This document shows, piece by piece, positions 18,857 through 26,550 of a stretch of DNA of 64,000 nucleotides. The notes under the pieces were generated by a model. The model saw only the letters and a list, made by a program, of their open reading frames with translations, searched no databases and was not told the origin of the DNA. Position 1 is the stretch's first letter, and the number at the start of each line of letters is the position of its first letter. Location of the stretch: the NCBI RefSeq assembly GCF_013618475.1, contig NZ_JABJVN010000005.1, forward strand, positions 251,203-315,202. The letters run 5' to 3'. The stretch is from Saccharibacillus deserti. GTDB lineage: Bacteria; Bacillota; Bacilli; Paenibacillales; Paenibacillaceae. A program made the position numbers and the translations under genes.

Positions 18857-20107
18857 ATGAATAAAGAGACGAACAAACGCCTGATGGTTATCGGGGCAGG
18901 AACCGCGGCCATATTGGAAATGCTTATTGCTTTTCTGTTTATGATGCCCGGACGAGGCTGGGGGAGCTTCGTGCCCGGATTGATTCTGGCGGGGATTGTC
19001 GGCGGCGGCGCCTTTGCGGCCGGCCTTATACTGCTTCTGCGCGAAGCGGATCGCAGAGCGGCCGAGATTAACAAGCATTTTGCAGCATCCGATCCGGCCG
19101 ACAATGGACAGGAAGGCGCTTCTGCCGATCCGGCGTCCGGCGAGCCGGGTTATGCTTCGCATCAAGCGATGGAACGGATGCAGAACTATCTGCTGGATAT
19201 CGACCGGAACGTCGAACAGGTCAAATCGAGTGCCGAAGTCGGGCTGATCGTATCCGATCTGATTGCCGAGTCTGCCCGCAGTGCGGCGTCGCGTTCGGAA
19301 GAACAAACGGAGAAAATGAAAGAAATCGCCCGCACCGCGGGGGAGATGTCCGCTGCCGTACAGCAGGTTGCCGGAAGCACGGACGAAGTAGCCAGTGCGA
19401 CGCTGATTACGTCGGAGCAGGCCGCTACGGGATACAAACAGCTGGTGAACGCGATGGGTGAGGTTCGCAAGACCGACGTTTCGATCCAGGCGCTGCTTCA
19501 GCAGGTCCACCGTCTCGACGAGAAGTCGGGCGAAATCGAATATTTTGTCAGTATCATTACCGAGATCGCGTCGCAGACGCATCTGCTTGCGCTGAATGCC
19601 GCCATCGAAGCGGCGCGCGCGGGCGAGTACGGACAAGGCTTTTCCGTCATCGCCTCGGAAGTGCGCAAGCTGGCCGAACAGTCTTCGGAGTCGGCCAAGC
19701 GGGTATCGACGATCAATGCCAGTATTCAGCAGGATACGGGCGAAGTCGTCGGAACTTCCTCGCAGGTTGCCCATGATATGAAACAGGGCATCGGTTCGCT
19801 TGAGGAAGCCGGCCGTTCGTTCCAGTTTATCCAGGCCGCGGTCGACGAGGTCAATATGCAGATGCAGGACGTATCGGCTGCCGTGGAAGAAATTGCGGCC
19901 CATACCGAACAGGTGAGCGATACGATCGGCCATGCCGAAGAGATGATCGCCAGCACCTCGGAGGAAGTCGCGACCGTTCGCGGCGCAGCCGAAGAACAGC
20001 TGGCCAGCATGCAGCAGCTGTCCGAGACGATCGCCGGACTGGGCGAACTGACCGGTGCGGTGAAGCAGGCGGTTGAACATTTCCGCGAGCAGCAGCCGAT
20101 TCGATAA
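18857..20107 (+). CDS. Methyl-accepting chemotaxis protein without ligand-binding domain
   Basis: 416 residues from the ATG at 18857 (GGTGGGAG upstream). Two adjacent transmembrane helices ([20 protein letters not shown] and [20 protein letters not shown]) are joined by only about ten residues, so there is no periplasmic-type sensor domain and no obvious HAMP. The rest is a coiled-coil signalling domain with the conserved hairpin tip [22 protein letters not shown] and [18 protein letters not shown], the CheA/CheW contact region. Such receptors sense through the membrane, cytoplasmic partners or other receptors. It has no clear promoter in the 78 bases after the preceding terminator. Confidence 0.9.
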   Translation: MNKETNKRLMVIGAGTAAILEMLIAFLFMMPGRGWGSFVPGLILAGIVGGGAFAAGLILLLREADRRAAEINKHFAASDPADNGQEGASADPASGEPGYASHQAMERMQNYLLDIDRNVEQVKSSAEVGLIVSDLIAESARSAASRSEEQTEKMKEIARTAGEMSAAVQQVAGSTDEVASATLITSEQAATGYKQLVNAMGEVRKTDVSIQALLQQVHRLDEKSGEIEYFVSIITEIASQTHLLALNAAIEAARAGEYGQGFSVIASEVRKLAEQSSESAKRVSTINASIQQDTGEVVGTSSQVAHDMKQGIGSLEEAGRSFQFIQAAVDEVNMQMQDVSAAVEEIAAHTEQVSDTIGHAEEMIASTSEEVATVRGAAEEQLASMQQLSETIAGLGELTGAVKQAVEHFREQQPIR

Positions 20108-20116
20108 AAAAACAAC

Positions 20117-20160
20117 AAAAAAAGAGCACATGTCCGTGTAAACGGGATGTGCTCTTTTTT
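20117..20160. terminator. Bidirectional terminator
   Basis: AGAGCACAT pairs with ATGTGCTCT (core 20123-20154), with A runs before and T runs after, so it can serve the chemoreceptor gene on the plus strand and the small membrane protein on the minus strand. Confidence 0.85.
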
Positions 20161-20234
20161 ATGGGTACGCATGCGTTTATCTTCTAACGAGACAAATCAC
20201 GGGGACGTACCCGACTCGGAGTCGAACCAAGGAC

Positions 20235-20495
20235 TTAAGCCCGGTTTCTACGACCCATCGAACGCATGATCAGGCTGACAACCGCAACGAGTACAATCGC
20301 GCCAATCAGTGCCGGGATAATGTAGAATCCGCCGATTTCCGGACCAAGTTTACCCAGGATTACTCCACCGAGCCAACCACCGATGAATCCGGCGATAATG
20401 TTCCCGATAATCCCGCCAGGAATATCTCTGCCCACGATGAGTCCGGCCAACCAACCGATGATGCCGCCAATAATTAACGACCAAATGATACCCAT
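20235..20495 (-). CDS. GlsB/YeaQ/YmgE-family small membrane protein
   Basis: 86 residues from the ATG at 20495, chosen because GGAGGCGATACAAA precedes it. Three hydrophobic segments rich in Gly are visible: GIIWSLIIGGIIGWLAGLI, then GNIIAGFIGGWLGGVILG, then YIIPALIGAIVLVAVVSLI, ending in a basic tail RSMGRRNRA. The GWLAG...GIIGNIIAGFIGG pattern is that of the YeaQ/GlsB transglycosylase-associated family, often induced in envelope or acid stress; the biochemical role is unknown. It is a single gene, convergent with the chemoreceptor. Confidence 0.9.
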   Translation of the reverse strand: MGIIWSLIIGGIIGWLAGLIVGRDIPGGIIGNIIAGFIGGWLGGVILGKLGPEIGGFYIIPALIGAIVLVAVVSLIMRSMGRRNRA

Positions 20496-20661
20496 TTTGT
20501 ATCGCCTCCGCTTATGTTTTTGTTTGCTCAACTACAACTTAACCTTCTAGCAAGCATTTGAATAATAAGTTGCAAATTTTATTTTTGAAACAGCTTAGCA
20601 ACAATTATTTTTCAATGTGTTTACAGGTTTTTTTTCATAGATGAAGACTGGAACAAAGCAC

Positions 20662-20700
20662 GAAAAAAACGGGTTTCCTCATTATAGCGAGGAACCCGTC
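20662..20700 (-). terminator. Rho-independent terminator after the beta-propeller gene
   Basis: On the minus strand ACGGGTTCCTCGC pairs with GAGGAAACCCGT (20699-20669), followed by seven T. Confidence 0.85.
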
Positions 20701-20714
20701 TTCTTGATTCTGGG

Positions 20715-21962
20715 TTATTCGGTTGGCGCGTCCGATCCGTTCAACGCATATTTGACCAACGATCCATTCTCGGCGGCATAGAGGATTCCGCCGGCGTAGG
20801 AGAACGCGTATTCCGCATGCAGCGGGCGGTTCGATACGGCCTGCAGGATATCCAGTTTGTCCGGATCGAGCACATACAGCGTGTCGGCCATATCGATCTG
20901 CAGCTCTCCGTCATCGGAATGCTCCAGGATCACGATTTGACCCGGTTTGTCGCTGAGCGTACATTCCGCCCGTTTGCCTTCGAGATCGAAAGCGGTCAGC
21001 TGGCGCTTCGAATACGTGACGTATCCGCTGCCGGTCGAAGCGATAACGGAATCGGCCGGAATGGTCCGTCCCCAGAGCAGTCTGCCCTGCGGGGACAAAG
21101 CAAACAGTTTGTTGACCGTGCCGGCCACCGATCCGCGGAAGATGACCGTATTGTCTTTTTGCACCAGGATCGAAGGTCCGCCGCCGTCTCCAAGCAGATT
21201 GACGCTTGCCGGGAATTTGTAGCCGTATACCCGCTTGAGTTCCGGGGTATAGACTTCGATGGAAGGGCTCGGAGAACGGTCCCAAGCCGTGCCGTGTTTG
21301 ACGAGGCGGCTTGCGTCGATCACGATCCGTCCGCCTTCGGCGGCGAGGACGCTGCCTGCAAGGTTCTTGGAAGCGAGCGTTTTTCCGGCGGCATCGAAAC
21401 GGACGAGAGAAGTTTTGACCCCTCCCGCTTTGTCCGGCCCCTGCCGGGAAGCGACCAGCAGGCTTTCGTCGCCGAGCAGATAGATGTCGCTTCCGTAAGC
21501 GACGGACCGGGTCCATGCCGACTTGCCGTCCGGTTTCAGCGCATAGACCTGCTGGGTCTTGTCGGAGAAAGTTCCGGTAAAATACACGGTTCCGTCCCCG
21601 GCATACAGAATCGAACTTGCAATCGTGTAAGGGCCGGCTTTCTCATGGAACGTACGGGACCATTTCTGGGCTCCGGTCGCAGCATCGAAGGCGGTCACGG
21701 TCTCCAGATGCCAATCGTACGAAGTCTTCGACGAATTCTTTTTGACGTTCTGTACGGTATGGACATACACGAGCCCTCGCGATTTGACGAAACGGATCTC
21801 GTGCGCGGAAGCGGACGAGGTGTCGTAGACGGAAGCGGACGTCCAGCTTGGCCGGGGGAGAGTGCTTCCCGCCTGGGTTCCGGCAGCATTTGCATAACCG
21901 GGGGCGCTGAGCAGCACGGCGGCACTCAGTACGAAGGCGCCCCATTTCTCGGTTGATTTCAT
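20715..21962 (-). CDS. Secreted PQQ-like beta-propeller protein
   Basis: 415 residues. A signal peptide (KSTEKWGAFVLSAAVLLSAP, then an ANAA cleavage site near residue 27) is followed by repeated WD/PQQ-like blades: TAFDAATGAQKWSRTF, VYALKPDGKSAWTRSV, VRFDAAGKTLASKNL, FALSPQGRLLWGRTI, TAFDLEGKRAECTL and YVLDPDKLDILQAV. Each has the AxDxxxGxxxW pattern typical of PQQ-like repeats, but no quinoprotein catalytic residues are recognised, so it is likely a structural or binding propeller outside the membrane. The ATG at 21962 has AAAGGA upstream. Monocistronic. Confidence 0.8.
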   Translation of the reverse strand: MKSTEKWGAFVLSAAVLLSAPGYANAAGTQAGSTLPRPSWTSASVYDTSSASAHEIRFVKSRGLVYVHTVQNVKKNSSKTSYDWHLETVTAFDAATGAQKWSRTFHEKAGPYTIASSILYAGDGTVYFTGTFSDKTQQVYALKPDGKSAWTRSVAYGSDIYLLGDESLLVASRQGPDKAGGVKTSLVRFDAAGKTLASKNLAGSVLAAEGGRIVIDASRLVKHGTAWDRSPSPSIEVYTPELKRVYGYKFPASVNLLGDGGGPSILVQKDNTVIFRGSVAGTVNKLFALSPQGRLLWGRTIPADSVIASTGSGYVTYSKRQLTAFDLEGKRAECTLSDKPGQIVILEHSDDGELQIDMADTLYVLDPDKLDILQAVSNRPLHAEYAFSYAGGILYAAENGSLVKYALNGSDAPTE

Positions 21963-22200
21963 AAACGGTTTTCCATTCCTTTCTCTAACCTAACGCACGG
22001 TGTGAATTGGCTATGCTGATTATACACGCTGCTTTGAATGTTTACCAGAAGTTTACGTTTCAAAAGATCGCGCCGCGGGTATTTTTACAAACTGATCCCA
22101 TAGGCCGGGCTTTTTTTGATTTTAGACAGTCAATAGGCTTGTTTAACACTTGTATATAGTTTTTTTTACAAAAAAAGATAGGTTTACATCAGTATAGTCA

Positions 22201-22263
22201 CAGGGACACAGAAGCTGCGGCTTCAGTTGCGTTTTGCATGCAAACCGTGGACCTTTGTCCCTG
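22201..22263 (+). other. Predicted three-way-junction leader structure
   Basis: CAGGGACA (22201-22208) pairs perfectly with TGTCCCTG (22256-22263). Enclosed are GAAGC/GCTTC (22211-22224) and a hairpin around TTTGCATGCAAA (22233-22244). It lies in the 405-base gap before a 50-residue ORF. It matches no riboswitch class I can recall. The remainder of the gap (21963-22200) is AT-rich and should hold the promoter of the minus-strand propeller gene. Confidence 0.4.
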
Positions 22264-22311
22264 AAAAGCTCAAAATCGGTTTATTTTTGAGTGGCCCGGG
22301 TTATATAGTCG

Positions 22312-22337
22312 TTAATGAAGAAGCGAGCGACCGATAA
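22312..22337 (+). promoter_or_regulatory. Possible sigma-D (motility) promoter
   Basis: TTAA (22312-22315), 14-base spacer, ACCGATAA (22330-22337), compared with the sigma-D consensus TAAA-N15-GCCGATAT. Suggestive only: one mismatch in -35, two in -10, spacer short by one. Confidence 0.35.
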
Positions 22338-22367
22338 TCGGCAAATGCAGGAAGGGGAACGAAGAAG

Positions 22368-22520
22368 ATGAACTTGAGCGTACATAATCTGATGGCTTTC
22401 AACTCCCACTATTTCAGACCGCAGCCTGCGGTATCTCATCAAAAAAGCATAAACGACGAGAAAGAAAAAAGCTTCCACGAAATCTTGAGCGAAAAAATGG
22501 CGCGTCCCGTTTCCAAATAA
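22368..22520 (+). CDS. Small hypothetical protein, 50 residues
   Basis: An ATG at 22368 with a good ribosome site (AGGAAGGGGA) opens a 50-residue frame ending TAA at 22518-22520. The protein begins MNLSVHNLMAFNSHYF, is free of membrane segments and has a charged C-terminal helix with KSFHEILSEKM. A short FxEILxxK motif of this sort also occurs in small flagellar-operon proteins, and a weak sigma-D-like promoter stands upstream, but the link is only a hint. It is followed within 60 bases by the L7/L12-like gene, so both may be on one transcript. Confidence 0.55.
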   Translation: MNLSVHNLMAFNSHYFRPQPAVSHQKSINDEKEKSFHEILSEKMARPVSK

Positions 22521-22576
22521 ACGGCGCGCCCCGGGTTCTTTCAACCGCATATTACCCTGGGAAGGAGGCGGAGTGG

Positions 22577-22891
22577 TTGGAATTCAATTACACGACCGCC
22601 GTTTTGGCGCTTATCGTATTTTCGCTGATGCTGATGGTGATCCGTCTGCGCTTCGATGTGCGCCAGCTGCGGGAAGAAATCGACCGGATCGCGGCGGGAC
22701 CGAGGTTTCACCGGTCGCCGGCTTCGGGCATGGCGGATCCGGAGCCCCGCGCTTCCCGTCCTGCAGCCGGAGGCGAAGAGAAGCTGCGCGATCTGGTGGC
22801 CAGGGGAAGAAAGATCGAGGCGATCAAGGAGGCGCGCGAGATGTACAATATGTCGCTCAAAGACGCCAAGGACTATGTGGAATCTCTCTAA
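22577..22891 (+). CDS. Membrane-anchored ribosomal L7/L12 C-terminal-like domain protein
   Basis: 104 residues from a TTG at 22577 with GGAGG upstream. One N-terminal membrane helix (TAVLALIVFSLMLMVI) is followed by a short basic coiled stretch (RLRFDVRQLREEIDRI), a flexible linker, and a C-terminal segment EKLRDLVARGRKIEAIKEAR...MSLKDAKDYVESL. That last part has the pattern of the L7/L12 C-terminal helix-turn-helix (K-IxAIKxxRE-TGLGLKEAKDLVE), the region of ribosomal L7/L12 that contacts translation factors. The protein is far too short for L7/L12 itself and lacks its dimerisation domain. Function unknown. Confidence 0.75.
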   Translation: MEFNYTTAVLALIVFSLMLMVIRLRFDVRQLREEIDRIAAGPRFHRSPASGMADPEPRASRPAAGGEEKLRDLVARGRKIEAIKEAREMYNMSLKDAKDYVESL

Positions 22892-23014
22892 TCGCACAGC
22901 GGCGGCCGTACGCCTGAAGGCGGGCAGTCCGGCCGTCAGGATAGTCCGCCAGCCGCAGCGCTCTCGCTCTATAGAGATGCCGGACGCGACTTTACGGCAA
23001 TCGTTTTTTTTGGA

Positions 23015-23087
23015 CAAAAAAAGCGCTTTTCGATCACGAAACGTTCTTAACGGAGAAAGAACGTTTCGCGCCGAAAAGCGCTTTTTG
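23015..23087. terminator. Bidirectional terminator, very long hairpin
   Basis: AAAAAGCGCTTTTCG pairs with CGAAAAGCGCTTTTT, and an inner CGAAACGTTCTT pairs with AAGAACGTTTCG around a short loop, giving about 27 paired bases with A/T tracts at both ends. It separates the L7/L12-like gene from the converging mrp operon. Confidence 0.9.
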
Positions 23088-23117
23088 CCGTTTGCGAATA
23101 AAAGAGGCGGTGGAAAA

Positions 23118-23546
23118 TCAATCTTCTTCGGGTCCCGGAGGTTCGGCGCGGTCGTTCCTGCGTTCTTCCGCTCCGAAAGAGACGGGAGGACCGGACAGTC
23201 CGGCATCGGCCAATTCGTCCTGGACACTGCCGTTCCACAGCGGGACGCCGCTTCGGTAGGCCGCCCGGCCGTTCAAATGCCCCGCAAGGGGCGCCGTGAT
23301 AAAAAAGAAAACGATACCGAGCAGAATGTTCATACTGGCTGTCTGCATTACGGAAGCAAAGTAAAGAAAAACGCCGCTCAGCACGCACAGAACGCCCAGC
23401 GTGGAGCTTTTGGTGGCCGCGTGCGACCGCAGATACACATCGGGCAGCCGGATCAGACCGAAAGCGCTCAATACGCTGAGCAGCGCGCCGCACAGGATCA
23501 GCAGCACGGCGATCCATTCAATCACCGGTTGAATCGTCTGGAGCAT
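23118..23546 (-). CDS. mrpG: Na+/H+ antiporter subunit G
   Basis: 142 residues with three membrane helices (IEWIAVLLILCGALLSVLSAFGL, TLGVLCVLSGVFLYFA, ILLGIVFFFITAPLAGHL). The LIRLPDVYLRSHAATKSSTLG motif is the signature of the MnhG/MrpG family. The hydrophilic tail of about 40 residues after LAGHL is longer than usual and acidic/proline-rich. Last gene of mrpABCDEFG; it overlaps the end of mrpF. The seven subunits form one hetero-oligomeric cation/proton antiporter in the membrane. Confidence 0.94.
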   Translation of the reverse strand: MLQTIQPVIEWIAVLLILCGALLSVLSAFGLIRLPDVYLRSHAATKSSTLGVLCVLSGVFLYFASVMQTASMNILLGIVFFFITAPLAGHLNGRAAYRSGVPLWNGSVQDELADAGLSGPPVSFGAEERRNDRAEPPGPEED

Positions 23547-23808
23547 CGAGAACCTTCCCCCTTTCCATATAACGGGCGAGCGCCACCGTGCCGAGAAAAG
23601 CCAGAATGCCGATCAGCAGCACCAGTTCAAAATAGGCGGTGGACTGCGTATAGGCACCCGCGACGGCGACTTCGGCGGCTACATTGACCCCGATCGTGTC
23701 CAGCGCCGCGATCCGGTCGGCGATCGAAGGGCCTTTGAGCACCCGGTACAGGCAGCCCGCAATCGCAAGCGCCAACAGAACCATCGAGAGCAGCAGTACG
23801 GTTTGCAT
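23518..23808 (-). CDS. mrpF: Na+/H+ antiporter subunit F
   Basis: 96 residues from the ATG at 23808, which overlaps the mrpE stop as TGATG; the longer frame upstream is inside mrpE. Three helices, with CLYRVLKGPSIADRIAALDTIG, the conserved MrpF signature (GPxxxDRixalD) between helix 1 and 2. A small required subunit of the Mrp complex, translationally coupled to mrpE and overlapping mrpG. Confidence 0.94.
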   Translation of the reverse strand: MQTVLLLSMVLLALAIAGCLYRVLKGPSIADRIAALDTIGVNVAAEVAVAGAYTQSTAYFELVLLIGILAFLGTVALARYMERGKVLDAPDDSTGD

Positions 23809-24293
23809 CAGCTTCGGGTCACCTCCATGATCGCTTTTTCGAACGTTTCGCGGATATGCTTCTCCACGCCGTGCGCTTCCTGGATATGCATCGCGTGAAT
23901 ATACAGCGTCTTCTCGTCGGGACTGACTTCGAGCAGCAGCGTGCCCGGCGTCAGATTGAGCAGCCCGCACAGCAGGGTCACTTCCCAGCCGGAATTCAAT
24001 TCCGTTTCATAAGCGAATATGCCCGGGGTAAACGTAAGCTTGGGCTTGATAATCTGGCCGATCACGGAGAACGAAGACACGACCAGTTCTTTCAGCAGCA
24101 AGGCAAACAACTTGATACAGGCCCAAACTTTTCTCGGATAAAAAGGCTTCGGGAAAAATCGCCGCATCAGGGTCATCAGCAGCAGGCCGATCAGCAGACC
24201 TACCAGAAACCCGGATACGCTCAAATCCCGCATAAGCAGCATCCATGCAAAAGCGATGGCCAGATTGAGCAGCAGTTGGAAGGCCAAGGGCAT
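23808..24293 (-). CDS. mrpE: Na+/H+ antiporter subunit E
   Basis: 161 residues. N-terminal helices (FQLLLNLAIAFAWMLLM and GFLVGLLIGLLLMTLMRRFF), then the conserved cytoplasmic part LLKELVVSSFSVIGQIIKP, LTFTPGIFAYETEL, LLCGLLNLTPGTLLLEVSPDEKTLYIHAM typical of MnhE. It begins immediately after the mrpD stop and overlaps mrpF by one base. Confidence 0.95.
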   Translation of the reverse strand: MPLAFQLLLNLAIAFAWMLLMRDLSVSGFLVGLLIGLLLMTLMRRFFPKPFYPRKVWACIKLFALLLKELVVSSFSVIGQIIKPKLTFTPGIFAYETELNSGWEVTLLCGLLNLTPGTLLLEVSPDEKTLYIHAMHIQEAHGVEKHIRETFEKAIMEVTRS

Positions 24294-25772
24294 CTACTCC
24301 TTAAATACGGCTTGAATATAGATCGTCGGATCGACCAATACACTCGAAGCATTCTCGACATAAGGCATAAAGGCTTCGGCGAACACCCCGAGCAGGACGA
24401 TAATCAGCATCAGCGGAGCGGAACTGAGCAGCAGTTTGGGCGTCTGTTTCCATTCCGATTCGCGCAGTCGGCGGGGCTTGCCCCAGAAAGCGAGAATAAA
24501 AATCTTGATCAACGAGTACAGCAGCATCAGGGTCAGCAGTACGCCGGCCGCCGCCATGAGGTACTGTCCGCTTTCCAGACTGCCCTGGATAATCAGCAGT
24601 TTGCCGGGGAATCCGCTCAGCGGCGGGATTCCGACGACGGCCAGCGAAGCGATCAGGAACATCCAGCCGAGCAGCGGGGAATGAGTCAATACGCCGCCCA
24701 TCCGGTTAATGCGCTCCGTGCCCGTCTCGGCGACGAGGATGCCGGCAAGCAGAAACAGCAGCGCTTTGACGATCATGTCGTGAACCAGGTAAAAGACGGC
24801 ACCCGTTAGCGCGTCTTCGTTGGAGACGGCGAGGGCGAGCGACATAAAGCCGATACTGGCAATGACGTTATACCCCAGAATCCGGTTGACATTCGTCTGC
24901 GAAACGGCGCCGAATCCTCCGAGCACGATAGTGGCAATAGCCATGGTGCCGATCAGCATATGCGTCACTTCGGCTTGGTGGTAAAAGATCAGCGTAAAAG
25001 TCCGGATCAGGGCGTACATGCCGACTTTGGTCAGCAGGGCGCCGAACAGGGCCGAGATTGCGGCCGGAGGCGCGCCGTAGGAACCGGGCAGCCAGAAGAA
25101 CAGAAACAGCCCGGCTTTGACGCTGAACACGACGAGCAGCAGGGCGGAGACCGCCGTGATCGGTCCGCTCTGGCCGCTCTCGGCAATCCGCATGGACAAA
25201 TGTGCCAGATTGAGCGTGCCGGTCGCGCCGTAGAGATAGGCGATCGAAGCGACGAACAGGGTCGAGGACAGCACATTGATCAGAATGTAATGAAGGGTTT
25301 CCCGGAACTGCCGCTTGGTTCCTCCAAGAACGATCAGCGCATAGGAAGACATCAGCATCAGTTCGAAGCAGACGAACAGATTGAACAAGTCGCCGGTCAG
25401 GAACGATCCGCTGACTCCGGCAAGCATGAAGTGCACGAGCGAGTAAAAATAATGCCGTTCCCGCTGCTCGTCGATACCGCGGAACGAATACAGCAGGCAG
25501 CAGGCGCTGACGATCGAAGCGGCCAGTACCAGCAGAACGGCGAACATATCGGCTACAAGAACAATGCCGTACGGCGGGGCCCAGCCGCTCATATTGAGCG
25601 TCTGGATTCCGTTATGCTGAACCTGATACAGTAGAATAACAGCTGCACCGACGTTCAGCAGAGCGCTTATCAGGCTGATCCAGCGCTGAAGCTTCAGCTT
25701 GTTGTGCAGAAAGATCAAGATGACCGCCGTAAAGAGCGGAATCAGCATGGGCGCGACTACCCAGTTGTTCAT
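24294..25772 (-). CDS. mrpD: Na+/H+ antiporter subunit D
   Basis: 492 residues, about 14 membrane helices. It belongs to the NuoL/M/N-related antiporter-like proteins. The conserved membrane Glu lies in FVCFELMLMSSYALI, and Lys residues in SVKAGLFLFFWLPGSYGAPP and ALLTKVGMYALIR correspond to the proton-pathway lysines. Overlaps mrpC by four bases (ATGA). One of the two large ion-conducting subunits. Confidence 0.96.
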   Translation of the reverse strand: MNNWVVAPMLIPLFTAVILIFLHNKLKLQRWISLISALLNVGAAVILLYQVQHNGIQTLNMSGWAPPYGIVLVADMFAVLLVLAASIVSACCLLYSFRGIDEQRERHYFYSLVHFMLAGVSGSFLTGDLFNLFVCFELMLMSSYALIVLGGTKRQFRETLHYILINVLSSTLFVASIAYLYGATGTLNLAHLSMRIAESGQSGPITAVSALLLVVFSVKAGLFLFFWLPGSYGAPPAAISALFGALLTKVGMYALIRTFTLIFYHQAEVTHMLIGTMAIATIVLGGFGAVSQTNVNRILGYNVIASIGFMSLALAVSNEDALTGAVFYLVHDMIVKALLFLLAGILVAETGTERINRMGGVLTHSPLLGWMFLIASLAVVGIPPLSGFPGKLLIIQGSLESGQYLMAAAGVLLTLMLLYSLIKIFILAFWGKPRRLRESEWKQTPKLLLSSAPLMLIIVLLGVFAEAFMPYVENASSVLVDPTIYIQAVFKE

Positions 25773-26125
25773 TGGCTGCGCCCCCTATGTCTGGAAGATT
25801 CGCTTCGCATCCGTTCCATGTCCGTCGTATCGAGTTTCTGATAAGCCCGGTAAGACAGGACGAGGAAGAAAGCGGTAATGCCGAAGTTGATAACGATCGA
25901 CGTCAGGATCAATGCCTGCGGCAGCGGGTCCACGATGTCTTCGGCTCCCCGGCCCAGCAGCGGAGCCGAACCGGTCTTCAGCATCGCCATCGTCATCAGC
26001 AGCAGATGCACGGCATGCGTCAGCAGCGAAGTGCCCAGCACGATCCGCAGCAGATCCTGCGTCAAGATGAGATAGATGCCGACGGCGAACAGAATGCCTA
26101 CGATGACGGCTACGATGACTTCCAT
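25769..26125 (-). CDS. mrpC: Na+/H+ antiporter subunit C
   Basis: 118 residues, three helices, similar to NuoK. GIYLILTQDLLRIVLGTSLLTHAVHLLLM and DPLPQALILTSIVINFGITAFFLVL are the characteristic conserved blocks (the PLPQALVLTAIVI motif). Its stop overlaps the mrpD start and its start abuts the mrpB stop. Confidence 0.95.
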   Translation of the reverse strand: MEVIVAVIVGILFAVGIYLILTQDLLRIVLGTSLLTHAVHLLLMTMAMLKTGSAPLLGRGAEDIVDPLPQALILTSIVINFGITAFFLVLSYRAYQKLDTTDMERMRSESSRHRGRSQ

Positions 26126-26550
26126 CAGCGGTCCTCTCCGATCGTCAGCAGAATCGTCATGGTAACTCCCACGACTGCCAGGTAAACGCCCAGGTCGAAG
26201 ATCAGGGCGGTATGCAGCTCGGTATCGCCGAGCAGCGGAAGATCGAAATGGCCGAAAGCGTGCTTCAGAAACGGCTGCCCGAACAATAGGGCGCCCGTTC
26301 CCGTACCCAGCGCAATCAGCAGCCCGATCGCGGTGATGAGTTTAAAGTCGAACGGCACGACTTTGCGCACCGTTTCGATATCGTAGGCGAGAGCCAGCAG
26401 AAGCAGGGCTCCGGCACTCATCAGCCCGGCGATAAATCCGCCGCCGGGGCTGCCGTGGCCGGTAAAGAACAGGTACAAAGCGAATGCCAGTACCAGGAAG
26501 ACCACGATTTTGGATACGTTTTGCAGAAAAATATCACTGCCTTTAGGCAT
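26125..26550 (-). CDS. mrpB: Na+/H+ antiporter subunit B
   Basis: 141 residues, four helices. FLQNVSKIVVFLVLAFALYLFFTGHGSPGGGFIAGL contains the MnhB signature GHxxPGGGFxxGL. The start overlaps the end of mrpA by eight bases, implying coupled translation. Confidence 0.95.
   Translation of the reverse strand: MPKGSDIFLQNVSKIVVFLVLAFALYLFFTGHGSPGGGFIAGLMSAGALLLLALAYDIETVRKVVPFDFKLITAIGLLIALGTGTGALLFGQPFLKHAFGHFDLPLLGDTELHTALIFDLGVYLAVVGVTMTILLTIGEDR

Noticed and set aside
22201-22263. A c-di-GMP (GEMM-I) or lysine riboswitch at the structured leader
   Set aside because: The conserved cores of those classes (for example the ACGCACAGGGCAAACC and GACGCAAAGC segments of GEMM-I) are absent.
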